Notes: generated from the sequence alone by a model not told the origin. Positions 34,111 to 43,925 are shown, counted from the stretch's first letter. The stretch is 64,000 bases of DNA from Hymenobacter negativus (GCF_016056375.1 NZ_JAEDAE010000010.1:1-64000), one strand, 5' to 3'. Program-made: numbers and translations.

Positions 34111-34125
34111 CAAGTCAGCGCCTCG

Positions 34126-37100
34126 CTATTCGAGCACCAGGCGGATGACGGCCGTTTCGCCGTTCACCTGCACGCGCACCGCGTAGACGCCGGTGGGCAG
34201 GCCCGTGGCGTCGAACGGCACGCGGGTACCGCCGGCCGTCAGGCCCACGGTCTGGCGGCTGATGGTCTGGCCGAGCACGCTCACCAGCTCCACCTGCGCG
34301 GTGCGGGCTGCGCCCAGGGCCGGCAGGCTCACGGTGAAGGACTGGCGGGCCGGGTTGGGGTACACCGCCAGCTCGCCGCCGCCCAGGGCGGTGCGGGCCG
34401 CCAGCACCGTGTTGAACGTCACGGTCAGCGGGCTGGACGTGCCGCCGCCCGGGTAGTTGGCCACAATGGTTATGGTGTAGCTACCGCCCGGTGCCAGGCC
34501 CGTCAGCACAACCGGCGAGCCGGTGACGGTCACGGTCTGGGCCGTGCCGCCGGCGCGGGTGTAGGTCACGGTGTAGTTGGTAGCTCCCGTAGCGGCCGTG
34601 AAGGCGATGGTGGCACCCGTACTGGTGATGCCAGACACCACGGCGCTGGTCGGAGCCGGAGCCAGGGTGGTGAAGGTGGTGGTGGCCGCCGTCGAGGTCT
34701 GGCCGCCGCCGCAGTTCGTCACCACGCTCACCGAGTATTGCTTGCCAGCCTGCAAGCCGGTCAGGGTCACCGGCGAGCCGGTGGCCGTCTGGGTCTGGGC
34801 CGTGCCGCCAGCGGGGGTGTAGGTCACGGTGTAGCTGGTGCCCGCGCTGGCCCCCGTAAAGGTCAGCGTTGCGCCAGTAGCCGTGATGCTACCGGCCGTC
34901 AGGCCGGTTACAGCCGTGCAGGGCGCCAGCGTGGTGAAGGTGGTGGTGGTAGCGGCCGAAGTCTGGCCACCGCCACAGCTCGTCACCACGCTCACGGTGT
35001 AGGTCGTGCCCGAGGCCAAGCCGGTGAGCACCACCGGCGAGCCCGTAGCGGTTTGCGTCTGAGCCGTGCCGCCGGTGGGGGTGTAGGTCACAACGTAGCC
35101 CGTAGCACCGGCCGTCGGCGCCGTGAAGGTGAGGGTGGCGCCGGTGGTGCTGATGCTGCCCGCCGTCAGGCCGGTCACGGCCACGCAGGGGGTGAGGGTG
35201 GTGAAGGTGGCGCTGGCCGAGGGCGAAACCTGGCTGCCGCAGTTGGTCACCACGCTTACCGTGTAGGCCGTGCCAGGTGTCAGGTTGGCCAGGGTCACCG
35301 GCGAGCCGGTGGCCGTCTGGGTCTGGGCCGTGCCGCCGGCGGGGGTGTAGGTCACGGTGTAGCTGGTACCCGCGCTGGCCCCCGTGAAGGTGAGCGTGGC
35401 GCTGGTGGTGGTCACGTTGCTCGTAGCCAAGCTGGTTACGGCCGTGCAGGGCGTCAGGGTGGTGAAGGTAGTGGTGGCCGCCGTTGAAGTCTGGCCACCG
35501 CCGCAGTTCGTCACCACGCTTACCGTGTAGGCCGTGCCCGAGGCCAGGCCGGTGAGAACTACCGGCGAGCCCGTAGCGGTTTGCGTTTGAGCCGTGCCGC
35601 CGGTGGGGGTGTAGGTCACGGTGTAGCTGCCAGCGCCCGTAGCCGGGGTAAAGGTGAGGGTAGCGCCGGTGGTGGTGATGCTGCCCGCCGCCAGCGCCGC
35701 CGGGGCTAAGCAGGGCGCGGTGCCCGTCACGCAGATGGTGAAAGCGCCTTGCGTATCGTTCGAGCCGTAGCCGGCCACCGAGATGTAGTAGGTCGTATTG
35801 CCGGTGAGGCCCGTCAGGCTCACCGGCCCGGCCACCGTGTTGTTGGTGTTACCGGCCGAGCAGCTCACCTGCGTGAAGGGGCCGGCGTTGCTGGCGGCCG
35901 AGAACACGCGCACCAGGCCGGCGGGGTTGCCCGTCACCGTCACCGTTGCCGCCGTCTGGCCGGCCAGCGTGGTGAAGGAGTACCACACGTCCTTGGGCGC
36001 CGTGGCAATGCCGCAGGTGCCGGGGTTGGCGTAGCCGTTGGCCGTGGTGGTGGTGGCCCCCGCGTTGGTGCCGTTGGTGGGCGCGCAGGTGCTGCTTACC
36101 GTCAGGGCAATGGCACCGGTCGGGTTGTCGTTGGCCGGCGGGGGCACGGCGGCGCCCGAGGTAAACACCACGGTTACCGGGGTCGAAGTACCGCCGTTGG
36201 CGCAGTTGGTCACAATCGTCACCGTGTACGACGTGTTGGGGGTGAGGCCCGTCAGGTTGATGGGCGAGCCGGCCAGGGTACCGGTCGTGGGCGTGCCCCC
36301 GCCGGCAGTCGTGTTCAGCGTGAGGGTGTAGTTGGTAGCACCGGCCGCGGCCGTAAACGTGAGGATGGCCGAAGCCGTGGTGGCGGTGCCGCCATTGTTG
36401 GTCACGGTGGCCCCGGTCACGCCGGCGCAGGTGGTACCGCCGCCGCTGCCACCCGTCACGCAGATGGTGAAGGTGCCCGTCGTGCCGGCGTCGTAGGAGT
36501 ACACGCGCACGTAGTAAGTGCTGCCCACGGTGAGACCGGTGAGCGTGGCCGTTTCAATGCCGCCGGCCGTGGTGGCATCGGCGCAGCCGATGTTGGTGCT
36601 GCTGGCGCAGGTGCCGCTACGTACATCTACCACGGCATCGAAGGTGCCATTGCCCGTTACCGTCACGGTGTGCGAAGTGGCCGAAGCCACAAACGAGTAC
36701 CACACGTCGTCGTCGGAATTACCCGTATAGCCACCGCAGGCAATGGGCGCCTGCGACTGCGTAGCGCCCACGGTAGTGCCCGTGGTGGGCGTGCAGGTGG
36801 TGCCCGACGTCAGGGCGATGGCGCCCGAGCAGTTGTCGTTGGCCGGCGGGGTGGCCGTGGAGGCGGCCGGCGAGGTGAACACAAACGTGACGGGGCTCGA
36901 CGTGCCACCGTTCGAGCAATTCGTCGTGATGGTGATGGTGTAAGACGTGTTAGGCGTCAGACCCGTCAGGGGCAGCGGGCTTCCCGTAATGTTGCCCGAA
37001 GCCGGAGTGCCGGTACCGCCCGTAGTGTTCAGCGTGACGGTGTAGTCGGTCGCACCGGCGGCGGGCGTAAAGGTGATGTTCACCGCCGAGGCCGCGGCCG

Positions 37101-38826
37101 TCGAGGTGGGGTTGGCGGTGGCCACGTTGGTCACGCCGGCGCAGGTCGTGGCAGTGCTGCCGTTGGTTACGCAGATGGTGAAGGCACCTTGCGTGTCAGC
37201 CGAGCCGTAGCCAGCCACCGAGATGTAGTACGTGGTATTGGGGGTGAGGCCCGCCAGGGCTACCGGACCGGCCACCGTGTTGTTGGCGGTGCCGGCCGAG
37301 CAGCTCACCTGCGTGAAAGGGCCCGCGTTGCTGGTGGCCGAGAACACGCGCACCAGGCCCGCGGGGTTGCCGGTCACCGTCACCGTTGCCGCCGTTTGGC
37401 CGGCCAGCGTGGTGAAGGAATACCACACATCTTTGGGATTGACAGCAATGCCGCAGGTGCCGGGGTTGGCGTAGCCGTTGGCCGTGGTGGTGGTGGCACC
37501 GGCGTTGGTGCCGTTGGTGGGCGTGCAAGTGCTGCCTACCGCCAGGGCAATGGCGCCGGTCGGATTGTCGTTGGCCGGACCAGCCACCGGGAGTGTCACG
37601 CAGATGGTGAAAGTATCCATTGCCGTGTCGTAGGAGTACACGCGCACGTAGTAGGTGCTGCCCACGGTGAGGCCGGTGAGCGTGGCCGTTTCGGTGCCCC
37701 CGGCCGTGGTGGCATCGGCGCAGCCGATGTTGGTGCTGCTGGCGCAGGTGCCGCTACGTACATCTACCACGGCGTCGAAGCTGGCGCTGCCCACCACCGT
37801 CACGGTGTGAGAGGTAGCCGTGGCCACGAACCTATACCACACGTCGTCGTCGGAATTACCCGTATAGCTACCACAGACAATGGGCGCCTGCGACTGCGTA
37901 GCGCCCACGGTAGTGCCCGTGGTGGGCGTACAGGTAGCGGCCGGCGTCAGGGTGATGGCCCCGGCGCAATCGTCGTTGGCGGGCCCGGTGGGCGTCACCG
38001 GCGTGCCGGTGTCGAAGCGGTAGGTGCGGCCCGCGTCGGGCAGCGCCGTCGAGTTGAAGTTATGGGTGGAGCTGGTGTAGGCCCCCGTGATGAACGTGGT
38101 GGTGGACCAGGCGGCGGCGCCGGTGGACTTGCTCGCCAGCACCGTTTGGCCGTTGCCAGCGCCCGAACCCTTAATGCCCACGGTGGGGAAACGCGAAATA
38201 GCCGTGTTGGTGGAAGGCGTAGCCGTACCGTACACGAATTCAATGCGGTTGCTGGTTTGGTAGAGCTTGACCTGGAATGCGAAGTTGGCGTACTGGCTCA
38301 GGCGCGAGGTGCCTGACTTGTCGCTCACGTTTTTCCACTGAATTGTACACACCTGGTTGGGCGCCGTGCCGGAGGTGGACACCCGATACTCGGGGGTGCC
38401 CGTGCCCGCCGTCAGGTCGAAGTTGAACGGCATCACCAGGTTCACGTCGGCCGTGCTAGTGCTGCTAATCGGGTCGATGCCGGTGGCTTGCCCGGTTTCA
38501 CCGGTGAGGAAGATGTTGGCCGCCGAGGGGGTCGCGTTGCCGAGACGTATCAGCCCGTTGGTATTCAGCACAAACTGGGTGAACGAAGCCCCGTTGAAGC
38601 TGAAGGTGAAGCCGATGTTTTGCGCCGTCGAGTTGGCGTCGTCGGTGTTAGCCGTGCTGATGGCCGTGCCGGCGGAGCCCAGGTCGGTGAAAGTGCCGGA
38701 CACGTTGGCCGCACTGGTCGTGGTGTAGTTGAGCGCCTGACCTTGGGCAAAGCTGGCTCCAAGCAAACCGCCGAGCAACAGTGCCCAACGCTTCAGTTTA
38801 GGAATGGAACGTATAGGTTTTGTCAT
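34126..38826 (-). CDS. Giant secreted repeat protein with FN3 domains and T9SS sorting domain
   Basis: A 1566-residue secreted protein. Signal peptide about 1-30 (LLLGGLLGASFAQGQA). An N-terminal beta-sandwich domain covers about 31-285. Alternating PPC-like modules follow (DDDVWY-FVATATSHTVTV, YYVRVYSYD) together with related ones (PKDVWYSFTTLAGQTAATVTV). Fibronectin type III modules (TSYTVTYTPAGGTAQTQTATGSPV) of about 88 residues are dense near the C-terminus. The end is a type A T9SS domain (LAVYPNPARQSFTVSLP ... VSVLGQTISRQ ... TGVYAVRVQVN). Likely a surface adhesin. An 855-codon open frame on the other strand is a shadow. Confidence 0.88.
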   Translation of the reverse strand: MTKPIRSIPKLKRWALLLGGLLGASFAQGQALNYTTTSAANVSGTFTDLGSAGTAISTANTDDANSTAQNIGFTFSFNGASFTQFVLNTNGLIRLGNATPSAANIFLTGETGQATGIDPISSTSTADVNLVMPFNFDLTAGTGTPEYRVSTSGTAPNQVCTIQWKNVSDKSGTSRLSQYANFAFQVKLYQTSNRIEFVYGTATPSTNTAISRFPTVGIKGSGAGNGQTVLASKSTGAAAWSTTTFITGAYTSSTHNFNSTALPDAGRTYRFDTGTPVTPTGPANDDCAGAITLTPAATCTPTTGTTVGATQSQAPIVCGSYTGNSDDDVWYRFVATATSHTVTVVGSASFDAVVDVRSGTCASSTNIGCADATTAGGTETATLTGLTVGSTYYVRVYSYDTAMDTFTICVTLPVAGPANDNPTGAIALAVGSTCTPTNGTNAGATTTTANGYANPGTCGIAVNPKDVWYSFTTLAGQTAATVTVTGNPAGLVRVFSATSNAGPFTQVSCSAGTANNTVAGPVALAGLTPNTTYYISVAGYGSADTQGAFTICVTNGSTATTCAGVTNVATANPTSTAAASAVNITFTPAAGATDYTVTLNTTGGTGTPASGNITGSPLPLTGLTPNTSYTITITTNCSNGGTSSPVTFVFTSPAASTATPPANDNCSGAIALTSGTTCTPTTGTTVGATQSQAPIACGGYTGNSDDDVWYSFVASATSHTVTVTGNGTFDAVVDVRSGTCASSTNIGCADATTAGGIETATLTGLTVGSTYYVRVYSYDAGTTGTFTICVTGGSGGGTTCAGVTGATVTNNGGTATTASAILTFTAAAGATNYTLTLNTTAGGGTPTTGTLAGSPINLTGLTPNTSYTVTIVTNCANGGTSTPVTVVFTSGAAVPPPANDNPTGAIALTVSSTCAPTNGTNAGATTTTANGYANPGTCGIATAPKDVWYSFTTLAGQTAATVTVTGNPAGLVRVFSAASNAGPFTQVSCSAGNTNNTVAGPVSLTGLTGNTTYYISVAGYGSNDTQGAFTICVTGTAPCLAPAALAAGSITTTGATLTFTPATGAGSYTVTYTPTGGTAQTQTATGSPVVLTGLASGTAYTVSVVTNCGGGQTSTAATTTFTTLTPCTAVTSLATSNVTTTSATLTFTGASAGTSYTVTYTPAGGTAQTQTATGSPVTLANLTPGTAYTVSVVTNCGSQVSPSASATFTTLTPCVAVTGLTAGSISTTGATLTFTAPTAGATGYVVTYTPTGGTAQTQTATGSPVVLTGLASGTTYTVSVVTSCGGGQTSAATTTTFTTLAPCTAVTGLTAGSITATGATLTFTGASAGTSYTVTYTPAGGTAQTQTATGSPVTLTGLQAGKQYSVSVVTNCGGGQTSTAATTTFTTLAPAPTSAVVSGITSTGATIAFTAATGATNYTVTYTRAGGTAQTVTVTGSPVVLTGLAPGGSYTITIVANYPGGGTSSPLTVTFNTVLAARTALGGGELAVYPNPARQSFTVSLPALGAARTAQVELVSVLGQTISRQTVGLTAGGTRVPFDATGLPTGVYAVRVQVNGETAVIRLVLE
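34600..35720. repeat. Tandem FN3-encoding repeats
   Basis: Four or five near-identical units of about 265-270 bases within the giant T9SS gene, each encoding a fibronectin type III module (markers: GTAQTQTATGSPV near 34780, 35050, 35310 and 35575). High DNA identity points to recent duplication or homogenisation. Confidence 0.75.
35745..37960. repeat. Direct segmental duplications within the giant T9SS gene
   Basis: The block at about 35745-36110 recurs at about 37185-37555, and the block at about 36465-36850 recurs at about 37605-37960, nearly identical in DNA. The order is A-B-A'-B', so a two-domain unit has been duplicated. Ends are approximate because I aligned by eye. Confidence 0.75.
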
Positions 38827-39339
38827 ACTAAAAAATGAAAAGAAAAAAAGGAAAAGGTGAAATAGTCAGGATTAATTGCGGCATTGCAGGGCCTTGAATT
38901 ATCGAAAGCCCATTTATGTGCTAAACTAAGTAATAATTGTTCATTGTTCAGCTTACCATGTGCACGTCTTATTCGCTTGACAGGTCCAATTGGGGCTCTC
39001 TGCTGACGTTCGTCCGCCCTCGCGCCCCTCAAGTATTTTTAGATTGGCCTTTGGGGGGACAGCAAATGGCATTCTCTTCCCACCGGCTGGGCACGAAGCC
39101 GCCAAAGGGTTCGGACCGATAAGTTTATTCATTGCTCCGGTTGCGCAAGCAACTGCATGTGGGCATTGTACCGGGGCTGCCAGCAAGCATTCGATTTCTG
39201 AGCATGGTGGAGCGCCGCCCGTTTCCGTTCTTTTTTGGTCCCGTAAGCTGACAGCGAAGGACGAGCCCGGCTGAAGTAGCACCAAACCCATACTAAATAG
39301 CGCCCCTCGCCGTACTTTTCGGCCAAAACCGCGCTGCTT
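38827..39339. other. 513-base intergenic region, no confirmed gene
   Basis: Lies between divergent genes and is poorer in GC than its neighbours. One frame is open from a TTG at 38990 to 39274 (94 codons), but its third codon positions lack the strong GC preference of real genes here. TACTTTTC at 39313-39320 may be the -7 box for the gene at 39340. I could not recognise an RNA gene. Confidence 0.4.
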
Positions 39340-40419
39340 ATGACCTCCCGCTTTGTTCTGACCGCTCTGGCGCTGTTGCTGCTCAGCGGCCCGCTCCGTG
39401 CCCAAACGCCCCTCGGCCAACCCTCGCTCGATGAGAGCAAGGTGCAAATCTGGTGCGCCACGGTGCGCTTCGTGTACGACGATGCCGGCCGGCCCAACCT
39501 CAAAAGCACCGTGCGCTGCGAAGGCGGCAACCTGGATGCGCTGGCCGCCAGCATCCGGCCCGACAGCCTGCGCGTGTACAGTGTGCTGTACCAGTCCATT
39601 GAGGGCCGGGGCGCCATTTACCAAGGCAAAAAGGACAACCCGGCCCGCTTGGCCGCCCTCACCAAAGCCATTGTGAGCAAGTTGAAAAGCTCGCCCGCGC
39701 GCCGCAAAGACCCCGCTCGTATGGCCCGCGTGGCCGCCCTCGAAACTGCCCTCACCAACTACGTCACCTCGGGCACGCCGCTGGGCGAGGTTTCAGCCGC
39801 CATGGCCCCCGAAACGGCCGACACCGCCGCTGCGCCCGGCGCGCCCGGCCCAGCCGAAGCCGCCGAAGCCCAAGCCGCCGCCGAGCGCGACGCGGCCGGT
39901 ACTTCGGCCGCAGCGTTACCTGCTACTGGTCCTGGCAGCCTGCTGTACCGGTTTGCAGCCCCGCTGGCGCTCATTCTGGGCATTCTGAGCCTGGTGCTTT
40001 ACATCATGCTGCGCGTGACGCTGGGCCAGTGGCGCCGTCAGCAGCGCCGCGAAACCCTGCTGGCCAAGCAGGCGGCGACTGCCGCCCAGGCCGCTGCCGC
40101 CGAAACCAGCGCTGCCGTGGCCGACTCCGTGGCCCGCGTGAAACGCGCCGAAGCTCTCGTACTTGCTGCCGCACCAGAGGCCAACAATACCCCAGCTACG
40201 CCGGTTCTCGACCAACTCAGCCCCGCCCAGCGCCTCGAAGTGGAGCGCCTCGTGAGCCAGCAAGTGGACGAAGAGCTGCGCTGGCTGCGCGCCAACCTGC
40301 CCGAGTTGGTGGCGTCGGCCATCAGCCAGCCCAGCGCGGCGGCAGGCCCTACGGCCGCACCCGATGCCACGCCCCGCAACCCGGGTAGCGTGGTAGCCGA
40401 TGATGTGCAGATGGACTAA
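39340..40419 (+). CDS. Uncharacterised exported protein with central membrane helix
   Basis: A 359-residue protein I do not recognise. Signal peptide about 1-22 (LALLLLSGPLRAQ). A soluble region (about 23-150) has two Cys (WCATVRF, VRCEGG). A low-complexity Ala/Glu/Pro stretch follows (about 150-200), then a transmembrane helix (about 205-226, PLALILGILSLVLYIML). After it come a basic stretch RRQQRRETLLAKQ, an Ala-rich probable coiled coil, and a C-terminal helix with LSPAQRLEVERLVSQQVDEEL. The layout resembles a membrane anchor with an outer domain and a cytoplasmic coiled coil. Confidence 0.75.
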   Translation: MTSRFVLTALALLLLSGPLRAQTPLGQPSLDESKVQIWCATVRFVYDDAGRPNLKSTVRCEGGNLDALAASIRPDSLRVYSVLYQSIEGRGAIYQGKKDNPARLAALTKAIVSKLKSSPARRKDPARMARVAALETALTNYVTSGTPLGEVSAAMAPETADTAAAPGAPGPAEAAEAQAAAERDAAGTSAAALPATGPGSLLYRFAAPLALILGILSLVLYIMLRVTLGQWRRQQRRETLLAKQAATAAQAAAAETSAAVADSVARVKRAEALVLAAAPEANNTPATPVLDQLSPAQRLEVERLVSQQVDEELRWLRANLPELVASAISQPSAAAGPTAAPDATPRNPGSVVADDVQMD

Positions 40420-40487
40420 TTTTCAAAATCCCCGGTTTCCTATCCAATTTGTCGGGCTGGCAACGGCCTTCGTCTTTCTTCTCTTTC

Positions 40488-42719
40488 ATGAAAGCTGTTT
40501 TACCTCTGGTTGCCGTATTGACGGCTGCTACGGCCTGCCGCGCCACCGCCCCGCCCGCCCGCAACACCTTGCCCAACCGCCAGGCCCTCACCGAAACCAC
40601 CGTGCCCGAAAACGGCGAGCCCAGCCGCCGCGCCGGGCTGGAACTTCCCCCTCCCCTGCCCCCCGTGAAATACCCCGCAACCCGCAAAACCGACTTCACC
40701 GATACTTATTTCGGCACCAAAGTGCCCGACCCTTACCGCTGGCTCGAAGCCCTCGACTCGCCCGAAACCAAGGCTTGGGTGACGGCGGAGAATGAGGTGA
40801 CTTTTGGCTATCTAAAGCAGATTCCGTTCCGGGATAAAATCCGCGAGCGCCTCACCAAAATCTGGAACTACGAGCGGTTTGGCGTGCCCGAGCAGGTGGG
40901 TTCGGAACTGGTATTCAGCAAGAACGACGGCTTGCAGAACCAGGCCGTGCTCTACCGCCAGCGCGGCACAGAGGAGCCGCAGGTACTGCTCGACCCCAAC
41001 AAATTCTCGGCCGACGGTACCACCGCCCTGGCCGGCACCGAGTTCAGCAACGACCACCGCTACCTGGCCTATGCCACCAGCGGCGGCGGTTCTGACTGGC
41101 ACAAGGTCCGCATCATGGACTTGACCACCAACAAGCTATTGCCCGAAACCCTGGAATGGGTGAAAGTATCGGGCACGTCGTGGACCAAGAACGGCTTCTA
41201 CTACGGCCGCTACGACGCGCCCAAAGCCGGTGAAAACGGCCTTTCGGGTAAAAATGAGTTCCACAAGGTGTACTTCCACAAGCTAAACACGCCCCAGAGC
41301 GCCGACCAGCTGGTTTACGAAAACCCGAAAATGCCCCTCGGCTTTCGCTTCGCCAACGCCACGGAAGACGAGCGGTTTCTGGCCCTGACGCTTACCGATG
41401 GCAAGGCCGACGGCAACCAGTTGCTGGTGCGCGACCTCACCGACCCCAAGCAGGCCAAAACCTGGACCACGCTCATTTCGAGCTATGAGTTCAACAACAA
41501 CGTCATCGGCAACGTGGGCGGCGAGGTACTGGTGTACACCAACTACAAGGCCCCCAACTACCGCGTCGTCCGCATCGACCCGAAGAAGCCCGCCGAAGCC
41601 AACTGGCACGACGTGCTGCCCGAAAGCAAGAACAAACTGGAAAGCGTGACCCAGGTGGGCGGCAAGCTCATTGCTGATTATCTGCACGATGCCAGCTCGC
41701 AGGTGAAGGTGTATTCGGAGCTGGGCAAGTTTGAGCACGACGTGCAGTTGCCGGCCATCGGCACCGCTAGCGGTTTTGGCGGCCGGCGCGATGCCAAGGC
41801 GGTGTACTATGCCTTCACCTCGTTCACCTACCCCACCACCATTTACAAGTACGACCTCGCCACCAACACCAGCACCGTTTTCCGCGCCCCGAAGGTGGAC
41901 GTGAACCCGGCCGACTACGAAACCACGCAGGTATTTTACCCCAGCAAGGACGGCACGAAGATTCCCATGTTCATCGTCCGCAAAAAAGGCGTGGAGCTGA
42001 ACGGCAAAAACCCCACCTACCTCTACGCTTACGGCGGCTTTAACATCTCGCTCACGCCCGGCTTCTCGGTGGCGCGCATGCTGTGGCTGGAGAATGGCGG
42101 CATTTTGGCCATTCCCAACCTACGCGGCGGCGGCGAGTATGGCGAAGCCTGGCACAAAGCCGGCATGACGCCCAATAAACAAAACGTGTTCGACGACTTC
42201 ATAGCCGCTGCCGAGTACCTCAAAACCAACAAGTACACCGACTACGACCACCTCGCCATCGCGGGCGGCTCCAACGGCGGCCTGCTCGTCGGCGCCACCA
42301 TGACGCAGCGCCCCGACCTCTGCAAAGTGGCCCTGCCCGCCGTGGGCGTAATGGACATGCTGCGCTACCAGACCTTCACCATCGGCTGGAACTGGGCTCC
42401 TGAATACGGCACTTCGGCCGATGCAGCCCAGTTCAAAAACCTGCTGGCGTTTTCGCCCCTGCACAACCTGAGGCCTGCCGTGTACCCCGCGACCATGATA
42501 ACGACGGCCGACCACGACGACCGGGTAGTGCCCGCGCACTCCTTCAAGTTCGCCGCTGCTCTGCAAGCCGCCAACACCGGCCCCAACCCCACCCTCATCC
42601 GCGTGGATGTAAATGCCGGCCACGGCGCGGGCAAAAGCACCAAGCTGCAAATCGACGAGTGGGCCGACGTGTGGAGCTTCTGCTACGCCAACATGGACGT
42701 GACGCCGAATGTGAAATAG
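40488..42719 (+). CDS. Prolyl oligopeptidase family serine peptidase (S9A), lipoprotein-like
   Basis: A 743-residue S9A peptidase. A beta-propeller (about 130-500) precedes the alpha/beta-hydrolase domain. Triad: Ser595 in GGSNGGLL, Asp677 in DHDDRVVP, His712 in GHGAGKS, with the family NLRGGGEYGEAWH block before Ser. It cleaves after proline in short peptides. Unlike cytosolic homologues it begins with a signal ending TACRA, a plausible lipobox (Cys17), so it is probably anchored in the envelope. The ATG at 40488 gives this signal. Confidence 0.93.
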   Translation: MKAVLPLVAVLTAATACRATAPPARNTLPNRQALTETTVPENGEPSRRAGLELPPPLPPVKYPATRKTDFTDTYFGTKVPDPYRWLEALDSPETKAWVTAENEVTFGYLKQIPFRDKIRERLTKIWNYERFGVPEQVGSELVFSKNDGLQNQAVLYRQRGTEEPQVLLDPNKFSADGTTALAGTEFSNDHRYLAYATSGGGSDWHKVRIMDLTTNKLLPETLEWVKVSGTSWTKNGFYYGRYDAPKAGENGLSGKNEFHKVYFHKLNTPQSADQLVYENPKMPLGFRFANATEDERFLALTLTDGKADGNQLLVRDLTDPKQAKTWTTLISSYEFNNNVIGNVGGEVLVYTNYKAPNYRVVRIDPKKPAEANWHDVLPESKNKLESVTQVGGKLIADYLHDASSQVKVYSELGKFEHDVQLPAIGTASGFGGRRDAKAVYYAFTSFTYPTTIYKYDLATNTSTVFRAPKVDVNPADYETTQVFYPSKDGTKIPMFIVRKKGVELNGKNPTYLYAYGGFNISLTPGFSVARMLWLENGGILAIPNLRGGGEYGEAWHKAGMTPNKQNVFDDFIAAAEYLKTNKYTDYDHLAIAGGSNGGLLVGATMTQRPDLCKVALPAVGVMDMLRYQTFTIGWNWAPEYGTSADAAQFKNLLAFSPLHNLRPAVYPATMITTADHDDRVVPAHSFKFAAALQAANTGPNPTLIRVDVNAGHGAGKSTKLQIDEWADVWSFCYANMDVTPNVK

Positions 42720-42729
42720 TCTATTGAAT

Positions 42730-42831
42730 GCTGTAGAGACGCAATATTTTGCGTCTCTTCGTTGCACGAAAACGCCTGGGCAAGTTCCCGGTTGTTCAAC
42801 GACGAGACGCGAAGTGTCGCGTCTCTACAGC
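42730..42831. repeat. Inverted repeat, family B copy 2
   Basis: Arms 42730-42764 and 42797-42831 (GCTGTAGAGACGC...GCGTCTC-TCGTTG), imperfectly matched in the inner GAGACGC hairpins. It is related to the copy at 10380. It fills the gap between the peptidase stop and the next gene, ending 19 bases before that ATG. Confidence 0.85.
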
Positions 42832-42849
42832 GTTTAGCCCCTCTTTAAT

Positions 42850-43899
42850 ATGCAAATCGGAATTAGCTCATTTGGCGAAATCGCCCCAGCCCACGTAGTC
42901 GGCCAGGACCACGCCGCTGCCCAACGCATGCAGGAAATCCTGGCCATGGGCAAGCTGGCCGATGATACCGGCCTCGATGTGCTGGCCCTCGGCGAGCACC
43001 ACCGGCCCGACTTCATCATCTCAGCCCCCGAAGTCATTCTGGCTGCCGTGGCCGCCATCACCAAACGCATCCGCCTCAGCAGCGCCGTCACCGTGCTCAG
43101 TTCCGTCGACCCGGTGCGCACCTTCCAGAATTTCGCCACCGTCGACCTCATTTCCAACGGTCGGGCCGAGATGATTGCCGGCCGCGGCTCCTTCATCGAG
43201 TCGTTTCCGCTGTTTGGTCAGGATTTGAAGGACTACGACGCGCTGTTTATCGAGAAGCTGCAGCTGTTCCTCAACATCAACGAGAACGAAGTGGTGACTT
43301 GGCAAGGCAAGCACCGCGCTTCCATCGACGCCAAAGGCGTGTACCCGCGCCCGGCCCAGGCCAAAATCCCGGTTTGGATTGGGGTGGGCGGCACGCCGGC
43401 CTCGGTGGTGCGGGCCGGGCAGTTGGGGCTGCCGCTCACCATTGCCATCCTGGGCGGGGCGCCGACGCAGTACGTGCCCTTTGCCGAGCTCTACCGCGAG
43501 TCGGCCCAGAAGGCCGGGCACGACGTGGCCGCCCTGCAGCTGGCCATCAACTGCCACCTGCACCTCGCTGACACCGCCGAGCAGGCCCGCGACGAGTTTT
43601 TCCCGCCCTACTCCACCCTCATGAACCGCATCGGCCGCGAGCGGGGCTGGTCGCCCATGGACCGCCGCCACTTCGACTACCTCTGCGGCCCACAGGGCCC
43701 GCTGCTGGTGGGCGCCCCGCAAGACATTATCGACAAGCTACTCTACCAGCACCGGCTGTTCAACAATACCCGCTTTCTGGCGCAGTTGGTCATCGAGGGC
43801 ATTGCGCACCAGAGCGTGCTGCGCTCCGTGGAGCTGCTGGGCACCCAGGTGGCGCCGGCGGTGCGGGCGGCGCTGGGCGTCGCGGCTGTTCCGGCCTAA
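42850..43899 (+). CDS. LLM class flavin-dependent oxidoreductase
   Basis: A 349-residue luciferase-like monooxygenase. A TIM-barrel flavoprotein opening (MQIGISSFGEIAPAH) is followed by GLDVLALGEHHRPDF, ITKRIRLSSAVTVLSSVDPVRTFQNFATVDLISNGRAEMIAGRGS and KIPVWIGVGGTPASVVRAGQLG, all typical of the family. It would use FMNH2 (or F420 in some relatives) and oxygen. The substrate is unknown. It is preceded by a repeat, with no operon partner. Confidence 0.9.
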   Translation: MQIGISSFGEIAPAHVVGQDHAAAQRMQEILAMGKLADDTGLDVLALGEHHRPDFIISAPEVILAAVAAITKRIRLSSAVTVLSSVDPVRTFQNFATVDLISNGRAEMIAGRGSFIESFPLFGQDLKDYDALFIEKLQLFLNINENEVVTWQGKHRASIDAKGVYPRPAQAKIPVWIGVGGTPASVVRAGQLGLPLTIAILGGAPTQYVPFAELYRESAQKAGHDVAALQLAINCHLHLADTAEQARDEFFPPYSTLMNRIGRERGWSPMDRRHFDYLCGPQGPLLVGAPQDIIDKLLYQHRLFNNTRFLAQLVIEGIAHQSVLRSVELLGTQVAPAVRAALGVAAVPA

Positions 43900-43914
43900 A
43901 GCGGCCGGGCGGGC

Positions 43915-43922
43915 TATATTTC
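43915..43922 (+). promoter_or_regulatory. Near-consensus -7 box, three bases before ATG
   Basis: TATATTTC matches TAnnTTTG at all but the last base and ends three bases before ATG 43926. It may drive a leaderless message. Confidence 0.35.
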
Positions 43923-43925
43923 CGA

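Noticed and set aside
35749..38316. An 855-codon plus-strand open frame opposite the second giant T9SS gene
   Set aside because: Same reasoning: repetitive Arg/Gly-rich translation mirroring the repeats on the real strand.
38990..39274. A possible 94-residue protein in the intergenic region
   Set aside because: Needs a TTG start, lacks the GC-rich third positions of local genes and matches no family I know. Kept only as a finding to check.
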